NCBI RefSeq assembly: GCF_000338295.1
Contig: NZ_ANMO01000167.1
Span: 1-53,399 of the forward strand
Length of the DNA stretch: 53,399 bases
Origin: Rhodopirellula europaea 6C
Lineage (GTDB): Bacteria > Planctomycetota > Planctomycetia > Pirellulales > Pirellulaceae
Direction of reading: 5' to 3'
Numbering within the stretch: the stretch's first letter is position 1; each line of letters starts with the position of its first letter. Shown here piece by piece: positions 29,333-38,180 of the stretch. Under the pieces are notes generated by a model. That model did no database searches and was not told the origin of the DNA. It saw only the letters and a program-made list of their open reading frames with translations. The position numbers and the translations under genes were made by a program.

Positions 29333-29926
29333 TCATTCGAAACGATCACGAGTGCGTGTGTACCTCGGACCACCCATCCGACCGATCGTGAAGATTTGCT
29401 CGGGATCAGGCAGCCCATTTTTTCCGACGACGGAATCGGCCACATAAAAGGAGACAATGCGTCCAACGACCAAATTGGCTCCGCCGCGTCCGGGGCCCAG
29501 TTGCATCGACGTCAACATTTCGCATTCCATCGCCGCAACCACATCAGCAACTCGAGGCACTTTGACTTTGACCGAAGGAGCCTTTTGCAATCCGGTCAGG
29601 ACAAATTCATCTTCGTCCGGACGGACGTCCGTTGCGGATTGCTTCATCGTTTCGGCGAATTCCTCGGTGACGACGTTGACCACGAACTGGCCATTGGCAC
29701 GAACATTGGCGAGCGTGTCCTTGGGAGTTCCATCCAAACGGTTGACCGGACAAAACATCACCGTGGGCGGGTTCGCCCCGACGCCGCCAAAGAAACTGTA
29801 CGGCGCCAAATTCGCGACTCCATCGGCGGAGAGCGTCGAAACCCAGGCGATCGGTCGCGGCGTGATCAACGCGACCATGGATTCATAGACCGCGCCGATC
29901 GACACATCGTTTGGATCGATGATCAT
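29333..29926 (-). CDS. flavin reductase family protein
   Basis: This 197-residue protein has the split-barrel FMN-binding fold of the flavin reductase/DIM6-NTAB family: ITPRPIAWVSTLSADGVANLAPYS near the N terminus, NPPTVMFCPV, KDTLANVRANGQFVVNVV, and GPGRGGANLVVGRIVSFYV. Such proteins supply reduced FMN or act as flavoprotein oxidoreductases. The ATG overlaps the TGA of the upstream inositol-monophosphatase-like gene (ATGA), so this start is favoured over one 24 codons earlier. It is the last gene of a probable three-gene unit beginning with the kinase. Confidence 0.9.
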   Translation of the reverse strand: MIIDPNDVSIGAVYESMVALITPRPIAWVSTLSADGVANLAPYSFFGGVGANPPTVMFCPVNRLDGTPKDTLANVRANGQFVVNVVTEEFAETMKQSATDVRPDEDEFVLTGLQKAPSVKVKVPRVADVVAAMECEMLTSMQLGPGRGGANLVVGRIVSFYVADSVVGKNGLPDPEQIFTIGRMGGPRYTRTRDRFE

Positions 29927-30723
29927 GTTCCGCTCAGTTGTTTCGTCAAAAGCGATTGCAGTTCGGGCGTTGCCGAGACGCAGAACTTCGGATTCCAATC
30001 ATCGAATTCCTGGCCACCGTAGCCTTCCAAGATCGCGCCGGATTCACGAGCGATCACGGTGCCGGCGGCAGAATCCCAGGCGGCAACATTGGTGGCCCAG
30101 TAACCATCGAGTCGTCCGTCGGCGACGTAGCACATGTTGAGCGCGCACGAACCCAAGCGTCGCAGCGAACGGCACTTCTCGAGCACCTTCACAAAGCGAG
30201 TGACTTCGGGCGAGTCAGCGGTGACACCCGCGCGGAAACTGCACGCGACCAAGCTTTCCTCGATGTCGGTGCAACCACTAGCGGACATCTTTTGATCGTT
30301 GCAGTGGGCGCCTTGACCATCAATCGCGGTGAACATTTCGTCTCGCGTGGGATCGTAGATCACTCCCAGCCGCATTTTGCCAGCCGCGTACAAGCCAATC
30401 GATACAGCAAAGCTTTGCAGGCGGTGAACGAAATTGACCGTTCCGTCCAACGGGTCGACCACCCAGCAAGGCGGCGCGTCGGGATCGCCCGATCGGACGT
30501 TGGCGGGCGGATCGTTTTCGCCCTCTTCTTCGCCAACGAACGCATAGTCCGGGTAGGCGCCGACCAGCAAGTCACGAATGGCTTTTTGAGATGCCAAGTC
30601 GGCGTCGGTCACCAGATCTTTGGGGCCTTTCTCACTCACAACGCGGTGATCGCGTCGCGACATCAATTCAGCGGCTCCGGCACGTGCCGCGTCGACGGCC
30701 AGCCTCAAATGGGCACTGTCCAT
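29923..30723 (-). CDS. inositol monophosphatase family protein
   Basis: This 266-residue enzyme belongs to the magnesium-dependent inositol-phosphatase/FBPase-like superfamily. All metal-site motifs are present: GEEEGE (Glu65-66 region), DPLDGT (90-95) and WDSAAG near residue 216. Likely substrates are myo-inositol-1-phosphate, histidinol phosphate or a nucleotide such as PAP; the sequence alone does not decide. The start MDSAHLRLAVDAARAGA fits the family N terminus. The gene lies 50 bp after the kinase stop and overlaps the flavin reductase start by 4 bp. Confidence 0.93.
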   Translation of the reverse strand: MDSAHLRLAVDAARAGAAELMSRRDHRVVSEKGPKDLVTDADLASQKAIRDLLVGAYPDYAFVGEEEGENDPPANVRSGDPDAPPCWVVDPLDGTVNFVHRLQSFAVSIGLYAAGKMRLGVIYDPTRDEMFTAIDGQGAHCNDQKMSASGCTDIEESLVACSFRAGVTADSPEVTRFVKVLEKCRSLRRLGSCALNMCYVADGRLDGYWATNVAAWDSAAGTVIARESGAILEGYGGQEFDDWNPKFCVSATPELQSLLTKQLSGT

Positions 30724-30773
30724 GGAGTTTGTCTTGGGGGTTGGTTGGAGGCGGTCCGATGGGTCGGAAGCCG

Positions 30774-31901
30774 TCAGTCGTTTTCCAACCGGCGAAGCTC
30801 TTCCAACCACAAGCGAATGTCATTGTCGTATTCCGTCGACATATTGCCAATGATGAGCTGTCGATGGAATGCCGCTGCACCCTGTTCCACGTGCTCAGCC
30901 GCCTCGGCACTGACGAATCGAAGCGTTGGATCGGGGGCAATCAGGCCTCGCAAAAAATTCATCAACAAAGCGTTTCGCAGAACTTCCTCGGGAAGAATCC
31001 GTTCCAGATTCATCGGGAGTTCGCGTTTTGCCTGCAGAAGTTCACCCAGATTCTTCGTGTTGTTGAACGGATTGAAACCGGACAACAGCTCGACCAGCAC
31101 GTATCCAACGCTGGCCAAGTCACTGCGGGGAGTCGCGTCGAGGTTGTCGAGGACTTCCGGAGCCGCGTACAGCGGAGTGCATTCGCGATCCTTCGGCGGG
31201 TTGCGATAATCGATGGACGAACCCATGTCGATCAGTTTCGCGTGCCCACTGCGTTTGAGCATGATGTTGGCAGGTTTGACATCGCCGTGAACGATTCCGT
31301 CACGGTGCAAAGCCGCTAGCGCCGCCAAGCATTCGCGAACGATCGCGACGGCGACGCCGGGTTTGAATCGAGATTGCTCGGGGCCTTCGGTGATGATCAC
31401 ATCATTGATGTATTTCCACCGCTTTGGCGTGATGTGGTCACGCAGCAATTCCAGGCACTTCGGCATGACCAACTGCCGGAGATCGTAGCCATCGACCCAT
31501 TCCATCAGCATCACACGGATGCGATCACGTTCGAAGAAGTTTTGAACGTCCAGCAAATTGTCGTGCTGGATCAACGCGATTCGAGCGGCGATCGACGCGA
31601 TTCGTTGCATCGCTTCGTCGTACGAACGAGCGTCAGGGAACCGTTCCGGCGAAAAGATCTTCATCGCCACGGGAACGGTGAATCCGTCGGTGCCTCGGTG
31701 CTCGGTCAGGTAAACCTCGCCCTGACCACCCCGGCCCAGCATTCGGCGAAGGTTGTAGTGACCGGTCCAGTTGATTTTGCGTCGACGCGTCAGCTCATCG
31801 TAACGCGATACCAATTTGGGATCGCATTGGCTGGATTCCTCTCCGAGATAAGTGATCGTCGGAACAGGTTCGTAGCGTGTGGTTGCAGGCATACCATTCA
31901 T
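30774..31901 (-). CDS. serine/threonine protein kinase (Hanks type)
   Basis: This 375-residue protein is a bacterial eukaryotic-like kinase. The glycine loop is GRGGQGEV (56-63), the ATP-binding lysine is Lys81 (VAMK), the catalytic loop is HGDVKPAN with Asp207, the metal aspartate is Asp225 in IDMG (DFG position), and the activation segment ends in AAPE (246-249). All key residues are present. The catalytic-loop Arg is Gly (HGD), so it is a non-RD kinase, which often does not need activation-loop phosphorylation. No transmembrane segment is visible, so it is cytoplasmic. An insert of about 25 residues (PKRWKYINDVIITEG) lies before the catalytic loop. It heads the unit with the phosphatase and flavin reductase. 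Confidence 0.93.
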   Translation of the reverse strand: MNGMPATTRYEPVPTITYLGEESSQCDPKLVSRYDELTRRRKINWTGHYNLRRMLGRGGQGEVYLTEHRGTDGFTVPVAMKIFSPERFPDARSYDEAMQRIASIAARIALIQHDNLLDVQNFFERDRIRVMLMEWVDGYDLRQLVMPKCLELLRDHITPKRWKYINDVIITEGPEQSRFKPGVAVAIVRECLAALAALHRDGIVHGDVKPANIMLKRSGHAKLIDMGSSIDYRNPPKDRECTPLYAAPEVLDNLDATPRSDLASVGYVLVELLSGFNPFNNTKNLGELLQAKRELPMNLERILPEEVLRNALLMNFLRGLIAPDPTLRFVSAEAAEHVEQGAAAFHRQLIIGNMSTEYDNDIRLWLEELRRLEND

Positions 31902-32073
31902 ACCGTCGCGGCGGCTTCCATGTCACCAAACGTAAACCAGCAGCTGACACATTGGCTGCGGGGACGCTTTAACACTAAGCGTCGGACACTATCTTGACTT
32001 GGGATTGTGGTTTCGTCGAACGCTAAAAAATAACAGGGGGGATGAATATACCGATCGCGACAATTGAAGGGGT

Positions 32074-33132
32074 TCATTTCCCCAGAAGGATCATGGCAGC
32101 ACCGAATAAAATGCCCGCCACGCAAAATGCCTTCCGCTGAAGGTTCACTTCGCCCAGCCGAGATGCTCCCAATACCAACGCGACAACGACGCTGCATCTC
32201 CGCAGCGTCGAAATGACAGAAACCATCGCGTCTGGGTTCGCCATGGCGGTGAAGTAGACCATGTCTGCTGCTAGCAGCAGAGGGCTGATGCACCAAACCG
32301 CCGTGCGGAACTCAAACTTGGACGTGGACGAACCTGCAATGGTTCCCTTTGCCGTTTCGATCGCGGATAAACGTTCCGTCGTCCTGTTTGCAGTCTCCTT
32401 CGTTGACAAGTCCTCCGGCAAAGGCATCGTCGCCGTTTCAGCTTGCGTCGCTCGAGTCGCGCTTTCATCGTGTCCCGCTAACCGACGTTGGTTGAACCAC
32501 CAATGCAGTGCCAGCGGAGTCATCACCGGCAACATGTATATCGTGAACCAAGCTTGAACGGTTGCCGGTGAATAGCCACCACCTTGCAATAGATATTTGT
32601 CGTAGATGGAGCTGAACGATCCCAGCAATGTTGCCAGCAACATGCAGCCGACCCAGCGATTGGTCGTGAACGCGATGCCCTCGGATTTTCCGATCGTCGA
32701 GAACAACCAGAACGATGCAATGACGATCGCGATGCCGGCCCATTGCATCATCGCGGGTCTTTCACCCAGCACGCCAATGGCAATCGCGATCGTCCAAACG
32801 GGACTGGTGGATCGAATCGGTGCAGCGATGGACAGCGGCAAGTGTTTCAGGGCGAACAACGCAAGCGTCCAAGATGCTCCGACGAGAACACTCTTTGCCA
32901 ACAGCTTGCCATGATCGGTCCAGGTCAGCGGCTGGACTTTTAAGAACTCGATCGGGAAGGCATCGCCGGCAAATTGCTGCGCGATCAACAGCGGTCCCCA
33001 AATGGTTGTCGCAATGCAAGCGGAAGCAAACAAAACCATTGGCACCGCGTTCTCGCGAGCGGCCAGTTTCTTTGCGAGGTCATAGACCCCGAGCAATCCG
33101 GCGGACACCAACGCCATCAACATCCATTCCAT
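32074..33132 (-). CDS. EamA/DMT-type membrane transporter
   Basis: This 352-residue integral membrane protein has about ten hydrophobic segments in two EamA-like halves, for example MALVSAGLLGVYDLA, VLVGASWTLALFALKHLPLS, WAGIAIVIASFWLFS and a C-terminal FCVAGILFGAAMILLG. A hydrophilic loop of about 65 residues (Thr/Glu/Ala-rich) splits the second half. It is the drug/metabolite transporter type. The start MEWMLMAL was chosen at the membrane-protein edge; longer starts add unconserved sequence. It lies 13 bp after the nucleoside hydrolase stop, so the pair is probably one operon, and a nucleoside or nucleobase substrate is a reasonable guess. Confidence 0.82.
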   Translation of the reverse strand: MEWMLMALVSAGLLGVYDLAKKLAARENAVPMVLFASACIATTIWGPLLIAQQFAGDAFPIEFLKVQPLTWTDHGKLLAKSVLVGASWTLALFALKHLPLSIAAPIRSTSPVWTIAIAIGVLGERPAMMQWAGIAIVIASFWLFSTIGKSEGIAFTTNRWVGCMLLATLLGSFSSIYDKYLLQGGGYSPATVQAWFTIYMLPVMTPLALHWWFNQRRLAGHDESATRATQAETATMPLPEDLSTKETANRTTERLSAIETAKGTIAGSSTSKFEFRTAVWCISPLLLAADMVYFTAMANPDAMVSVISTLRRCSVVVALVLGASRLGEVNLQRKAFCVAGILFGAAMILLGK

Positions 33133-33145
33133 TGGAAGTGTTGAC

Positions 33146-34090
33146 CTAGCGAGTTTGTTGGCCGGCGTAGCGAATGCTACGCACGATGGCATCTCGAACA
33201 TCGGTGATGCTGGCTCGGCGAGCCACTTCCATGTTGACGCTCCACTCCGGTCGTAAACGCCGGTCGAAAACGGTCATGCCGCGAGTCAGTGCGCCGTTGA
33301 CTTCAACGTCACCGGCCATTTCATCCCACTGAAACATCTCGGGTTCAATGACTGAGATCAACGCGGTCGCATCCTGCAAAGGAACGACTTCCCGTCCAAG
33401 TTTCTGATGCGAGATCCGAAACTTGTATGGCAGGATCTTGTGCAACAAGGCTCCCGCACGAGTTGTTTCGGGTGGCAACTTTTCAAGCAGGTCGACGCCA
33501 AAGGTGACCGCGTCGGTCACGTCGAGTGGAACCAGGCTTTTGGTTGTTGCCGATGCGATGACTTGTTTGGCACTGGACGGATCAAAGAAGAAGTTCATCT
33601 CGGAAACGGCTGTCGCGTTGCCGCTGTGCGAGACCGCTCCGCCACTGATGACAACTTTGTCAATCAAGGGCAATACGGCAGGATCCATCCGGCAAACGCG
33701 AGCCAGGTTGGTCAGTGGTCCCAAGCAAACGATGGTGATCTCGTCGGGATGACGCCGAATCAGATCGGCCATCAACTTGTCGCTGGAATGATCGTTTTGA
33801 CGAGTAGCCGACGGGAAGTTGAATCCAGCCAATCCATCAGGGCCATTCAAATGGCTGTCATCCAACATGGGCGGATCGGCTGGAGTGACCGCGGTTCCCA
33901 GTTGCGGGTATCGAGCCGGATCCAACAGGTCAACAATCCCCATCGCATTGATGCTCGCCTGGGCCGCGTCTACGGTTCCGGCGGTGGGAGTGATCGCGAC
34001 AACGTCGAGTCGCGGATCAAACAACGCCATCGTGATTGCAATGGCGTCGTCGATTCCGGGGTCACAGTCGATGATGATCTTTCTGGTCAT
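33146..34090 (-). CDS. nucleoside hydrolase (inosine-uridine preferring type)
   Basis: This 314-residue enzyme hydrolyses N-ribosidic bonds of nucleosides to base plus ribose for salvage. The calcium-binding signature DCDPGIDDA (8-16) matches the family's Asp8/10/14/15 pattern exactly. VCLGPLTNLARV and KVVISGGAV are the other conserved segments, and the C-terminal aspartate region is present (PLQDATALIS). The length is typical. The start MTRKIIIDCD is fixed by the motif. It is followed 13 bp later by the DMT transporter. Whether it prefers purines, pyrimidines or ribosylpyrimidines cannot be told. Confidence 0.94.
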   Translation of the reverse strand: MTRKIIIDCDPGIDDAIAITMALFDPRLDVVAITPTAGTVDAAQASINAMGIVDLLDPARYPQLGTAVTPADPPMLDDSHLNGPDGLAGFNFPSATRQNDHSSDKLMADLIRRHPDEITIVCLGPLTNLARVCRMDPAVLPLIDKVVISGGAVSHSGNATAVSEMNFFFDPSSAKQVIASATTKSLVPLDVTDAVTFGVDLLEKLPPETTRAGALLHKILPYKFRISHQKLGREVVPLQDATALISVIEPEMFQWDEMAGDVEVNGALTRGMTVFDRRLRPEWSVNMEVARRASITDVRDAIVRSIRYAGQQTR

Positions 34091-34262
34091 GCCATCCAGT
34101 CTAAGTTCTTCCCGGTGGCCGGGCGAGACCCTCGCCTCGGTCAGGTCGCGAATCGCACCGGAGTGGAGTTGGCTTGGATACGATGAGGCAACGTGGGAGA
34201 AGTTTCTTCCACTGACCAACCTCGGTTGTGATTTTAGTCAGCGTTTTCGGAACGAGCCCCAC

Positions 34263-35306
34263 ATGTCCACTCCATCTTTCTGCCTGAATCGGAAGCAACC
34301 GGTGTTTATCGCCGTCGTCATCGCAACTTTGTTTGCAGTGGTCTTGCCTGTTGCCGCCAAGGCAACCGCAGCGGACGGTGTTTCGGTCGTGTCGTTTCAT
34401 GGCTACGACGATTGTCTCCGCATTAGCAATGGTGATGCGGTGGTGACGCTTTGTCCGGCCGCGGGTGGCCGAGTGTTGGAGTATTCCGTCGGTGGGACGA
34501 ATGTTTTGTACCTGGATTCCGAAGATGCCGGGTGGACGCTGCAGCAATTCGAAAAGGGTCAAACGGATCGACGCGGTCAGCTGTCGGCTGGGCGATTCGA
34601 CATCGGCCCCGAAATGGTTGTCCAGCGAGGCAACGTGCTTTGGAACGGTCGCTGGACAGCGGAAATTGTCGCAGATCGCACGGTGAAGATGACGAGCCAA
34701 TACGATCCAAAATCGGGAGCCCGACTGACGCGAATTTTTGAACTGGACGAAACGGGGGCTCATCTGACATGCACCCAAACGATCGCCAACGAATCCGATC
34801 GCCAGGTCAGTTTGTGCCACTGGAGCCGAACGTTTGCGGTCGGCGGCGGAATTGTTTTGGTGCCTCGATCGGGGCCGGTGCGGTTTCCGCGAGGATACGT
34901 CCGCTACGAAAACGGCCTGATTCGTTCGCGGCCAACCGAGCCCAACATTCACGTTGATGAGGATGCGGTTGTTGTTTCCGCGACGCCGGAATTTCCCAAA
35001 CTGGGGTTCGACAGCCACGCGGGTTGGTTGGCGTATCTGGCACCGACGGACCAGTTGTTTGTGAAGCGTTTTCCGACTTTTCCTGAACGGTCGTACAACG
35101 AATTGGCGGGGCTGACGGTTTCGGTTTGGTACCCGGAAAAGGATTTGGTGGAATTGGAACCGATCGGGCCGGCAGAAAACTTGGCACCGGGAGAGAAGGC
35201 GGACTTCACCGAAGATTGGTACCTGCTGCCGTACGCGTTTCCGGCTGAGTCCAGGCAAATCGATCGAGAAGATATCGAGCAACGAGTGAAGGCGATCAGC
35301 GAGTGA
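34263..35306 (+). CDS. secreted DUF4380-like beta-sandwich protein
   Basis: This 347-residue protein has a signal peptide (VFIAVVIATLFAVVLPVAA, cleavage near ATA). The mature part resembles the DUF4380/galactose-mutarotase-like fold: RISNGDAVVTLCPAAGGRVLEYSV, RIFELDETGAHLTCTQTI and GWLAYLAPTDQLFVKRFP. It probably binds or epimerises a sugar in the periplasm, but no catalytic pair is clear. Upstream in-frame codons are antisense to the nucleoside hydrolase, and the signal peptide sets this start. It precedes trpD by 137 bp; a functional link to trpD is unlikely. Confidence 0.78.
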   Translation: MSTPSFCLNRKQPVFIAVVIATLFAVVLPVAAKATAADGVSVVSFHGYDDCLRISNGDAVVTLCPAAGGRVLEYSVGGTNVLYLDSEDAGWTLQQFEKGQTDRRGQLSAGRFDIGPEMVVQRGNVLWNGRWTAEIVADRTVKMTSQYDPKSGARLTRIFELDETGAHLTCTQTIANESDRQVSLCHWSRTFAVGGGIVLVPRSGPVRFPRGYVRYENGLIRSRPTEPNIHVDEDAVVVSATPEFPKLGFDSHAGWLAYLAPTDQLFVKRFPTFPERSYNELAGLTVSVWYPEKDLVELEPIGPAENLAPGEKADFTEDWYLLPYAFPAESRQIDREDIEQRVKAISE

Positions 35307-35443
35307 AGACGCTGGGCAAGCGAGCCCAGACGGCGTCGTTTGATGCTGGCTCCTTCGGATCGTGGCGGCAAGCTACACTTGGGGCGTTCAACCCAACGTC
35401 GCGTCGCGAAAGCACGCTTTGATGCTCTTGTCCTGCCAGGCTG

Positions 35444-36472
35444 ATGACTGATTCTTCGACTGATCCTTCGCTCTCTTTTTCGGATGCCATCACTCACGCG
35501 CGAGGTGGCAACGATTTGTCGGCGGAGCAAACCGGTGCCTTGATCGATGCCATGTTGCAAGGTGCCGCCAACGAAGAAGAAGTGGGCCAGCTGTTGCTGG
35601 CACTTCGCGAAAAAGGCGAGGCGGTGAGCGAGTTGGTCGGGGCGGCGCGGGCGATGCGAAAACACATGACTCGGATCGATCACGACCATGATGTTCTGCT
35701 GGACACGTGCGGCACGGGCGGCAGCGGATCGGGGACATTCAACATTTCCACCGCGGTTGCGATTCTGGCATCAGCATGCGGTGTCGCCGTCGCCAAGCAT
35801 GGCAATCGACGTGCAACCAGCAAGACTGGGTCGGCCGATGTGCTGGAATGTTTGGGCGTCAAAATCGAATCCGAACCCGATCAGGTTTCGCGACGACTCA
35901 ACGACATCGGCATTTGCTTTTGTTTCGCGGCCAAGCTGCATCCTGCGATGCGTCATGTCGTTTCCGTCCGACGCAAACTGGCTGTGCCGACGCTTTTCAA
36001 CTTGCTCGGGCCACTTTGCAATCCGGCTGGAGCGACTCACCAATTGCTCGGGACGGCGGCTCCCGATACGCAGACAAAGATTGCCGCGGCACTGGCGGAA
36101 CTGGATACGCAGCGAAGCTATGTCTTGCACGCTCAAGACGGACAAGACGAAGTCTCGTTAGACGGAGAAACATCGTGCATTGAGGTCGCATCCGGGACTC
36201 AGGAAAGCCATACCTGGGTGCCAGCCGATTTTGGACTGACGCCGGTTCACCAGAACGCACTCGCCGCAGCCAATCCACCTGAATCGGCTGAGATCATTCG
36301 CTACCTTTTCGAAGGCAGCCCCGGAGCGCACCGCGACACGGTGTTGGCGGGATGCGCCGCGGCACTTCGTTTGGTTGGTCGAGTATCGTCGCTCACCGAG
36401 GGCGTTGAAATTGCCGCCGAAGCGATCGATTCCGGGGCAGCCCAGGACAAGTTGAGACAACTCGCCGAGTAG
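35444..36472 (+). CDS. trpD: anthranilate phosphoribosyltransferase
   Basis: TrpD transfers the phosphoribosyl group of PRPP to anthranilate in tryptophan synthesis. The 342-residue protein shows the glycine-rich PRPP loop GTGGSGSGTFNIST (family GTGGDGxxTFNIST, here with Ser for the usual Asp), the KHGNR segment followed by SKTGSADVLE, and PAMRHVVSVRR-type and FNLLGPLCNPA segments. The C terminus is normal (AAEAIDSGAAQDKL). No other trp gene is adjacent, so the pathway is dispersed in this genome. The Asp-to-Ser change in the loop is worth noting but may be common in the phylum. Confidence 0.95.
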   Translation: MTDSSTDPSLSFSDAITHARGGNDLSAEQTGALIDAMLQGAANEEEVGQLLLALREKGEAVSELVGAARAMRKHMTRIDHDHDVLLDTCGTGGSGSGTFNISTAVAILASACGVAVAKHGNRRATSKTGSADVLECLGVKIESEPDQVSRRLNDIGICFCFAAKLHPAMRHVVSVRRKLAVPTLFNLLGPLCNPAGATHQLLGTAAPDTQTKIAAALAELDTQRSYVLHAQDGQDEVSLDGETSCIEVASGTQESHTWVPADFGLTPVHQNALAAANPPESAEIIRYLFEGSPGAHRDTVLAGCAAALRLVGRVSSLTEGVEIAAEAIDSGAAQDKLRQLAE

Positions 36473-36529
36473 TTTAACGGTCAGTGCATCGACGCTTTGT
36501 GTTGCGGCAATTTGCTGGTCCGACTGATC

Positions 36530-38068
36530 CTATTCGGGATAACCGTCTTCACGAATGGTTTGCAGCAACGCTTTCATTCGCTTGACGATTTGCGGGTATT
36601 CGCTCGCGACGTTTTCGCTTTGGCCAATGTCGACGGACAAGTCGTAAAGCTCGTGCGGGAGTTTGTCGTCGGCGGGGATTTGCCGGCGTGATTCCCAGCC
36701 TTTGTTGCGACCGCTGACGTAGCCACTCTTGGCATCGATCAACAACCACTTGCCATCGCGAATTGCGTATTCGTCGACGCGAGTGTTCTGGACCAGCGCC
36801 TGACGATGTTGTTGTTTGGGTTCCTTCAGCAGTGGCATTAGGCTGCGTGAATCTTTGGCTTGTCCGTCCGGGATCGAATGCCCAAGCATCTCCGCCAGCG
36901 TCGCGAATAGGTCGACTTGAGATACCAATGCGTCGCAAGTTGATCCAGCGTCGGTGACGCCCGGCCAATGAATGACGAAGGGCACGTGGTGACCGCCTTC
37001 GTAAAGATCGCGTTTCAATCCACGGAAAGGTTGCGACGACCAGTGGTCGTACTTTTCATCGCGAGCGTAGGCGTAACGTTCCGGTCCGTTGTCGGCAGAG
37101 AAGATCACAATCGTGTTGTCGCGTTGTCCCGATTGTTCCAAGGCTCGAAGCAGTTTTCCGCAGGCGTCGTCGGTTTCGCAAACGTAGTCGCCGTAGGGGC
37201 CCGCTCCCGATCGACCGTCGAACTCGTCGTTGGGAATGATCGGCGCGTGGGGCGCCGGAAAAGCGAAGTATAGAAAGAACGGTTGGTCGCTTTCTTTTTG
37301 CGATTCGATGAACTGCACGCCGCGTGCGAGCGTGGTGGGAATGTTTTGATACGGATCCCAATCCGATGTCATCGGGCCAGGACGACATTCCCAGTTTCCC
37401 TCTTTGATCGGTTTCCACTTTGCGGTGTCCATGATCGTGTCGGGAGCCTTCACGACTTTGTCGTCTTCGATCCAGCAGTACGGCGGCAAGTTGATCACGG
37501 TGTCGCCAAAGTACGAATCGAACCCGTGAGACAGAGGTCCATCCGGGATCGACTTCGTCCAATCAAACGCTTCGGGACCGAATCCTTTTTTGCGTCCTTG
37601 GTCGAACGGTTTCGCGTCGGGTTTTTTGATCGCATCCCAATCCCAACCCAGGTGCCACTTGCCGATCGCGGCGGTTTGATAGCCGTGCTCTTGGAACATC
37701 TCGGGCAGCGTCAGTTGTTCGGGTTCGAAAACCGATTCACCAAACGCGTTGACGATGCCGTGAAAATCTCGCCAGTGATGGCGTCCGGTCAGCAATGCGT
37801 ACCGACTGGGTGTGCAAATTCCCGATGATGAGTGACCGTCCGTGAACCGCATGCCTGATCGAGCGAGTTGATCTAGGTTCGGTGTCGGGATTTTCGAATC
37901 CGCGTTTTGCACATTCAGGTCGCCGTATCCGAGATCGTCGGCGTACAGGATCAGCACATTGGGATGCGTTTTGGTTTCGGCCAATGTCGAGGAAACGCAA
38001 ACGACGGAGCCGAGAAGTATGATGAGGAAAATGGCGAACGGTGATCGCAAGTTGAGTGGGAATCGCAT
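36530..38068 (-). CDS. secreted sulfatase, C-x-P-S-R type
   Basis: This 512-residue exported sulfatase (signal peptide [20 protein letters not shown]) hydrolyses sulfate esters. The formylglycine signature CTPSR begins at Cys85 and continues ALLTGR. Metal and sulfate ligands are visible: YADDLGYGD (42-50), GKWHLG ([16 protein letters not shown]) and SADNGPERY. It is an arylsulfatase-type S1 family member and needs formylglycine-generating enzyme or an anaerobic maturase, neither of which is in the window. Long active-site loops ([11 protein letters not shown] region) suggest a polysaccharide substrate. It is divergent from a second sulfatase, with 112 bp between the starts, and converges with trpD. 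Confidence 0.93.
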   Translation of the reverse strand: MRFPLNLRSPFAIFLIILLGSVVCVSSTLAETKTHPNVLILYADDLGYGDLNVQNADSKIPTPNLDQLARSGMRFTDGHSSSGICTPSRYALLTGRHHWRDFHGIVNAFGESVFEPEQLTLPEMFQEHGYQTAAIGKWHLGWDWDAIKKPDAKPFDQGRKKGFGPEAFDWTKSIPDGPLSHGFDSYFGDTVINLPPYCWIEDDKVVKAPDTIMDTAKWKPIKEGNWECRPGPMTSDWDPYQNIPTTLARGVQFIESQKESDQPFFLYFAFPAPHAPIIPNDEFDGRSGAGPYGDYVCETDDACGKLLRALEQSGQRDNTIVIFSADNGPERYAYARDEKYDHWSSQPFRGLKRDLYEGGHHVPFVIHWPGVTDAGSTCDALVSQVDLFATLAEMLGHSIPDGQAKDSRSLMPLLKEPKQQHRQALVQNTRVDEYAIRDGKWLLIDAKSGYVSGRNKGWESRRQIPADDKLPHELYDLSVDIGQSENVASEYPQIVKRMKALLQTIREDGYPE

Positions 38069-38127
38069 CGAGGTTCTCGCCGCAAAAGTGCATTTTTATT
38101 GTGAAAAGCTGTTACTCTATCTCGCCC

Positions 38128-38143
38128 GACCACGTCCGTGGTC
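38128..38143. promoter_or_regulatory. perfect 16-bp palindrome between divergent sulfatase genes
   Basis: GACCAC-GTCC-GTGGTC is a perfect 6-bp inverted repeat with a 4-bp centre, 38 bp upstream of the plus-strand sulfatase start and 60 bp upstream of the minus-strand one. It could be an operator shared by the two genes or a hairpin in the plus-strand leader. No clear -35/-10 pair was found around it. Confidence 0.4.
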
Positions 38144-38180
38144 CTCACCCATCGAAAAACCTCCCTCCTGTCAAAACATC

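Noticed and set aside
34101-35282. A 393-codon minus-strand frame over the DUF4380-like gene
   Set aside because: Antisense shadow; very Arg/Gln/His-rich and without domain or signal-peptide features.
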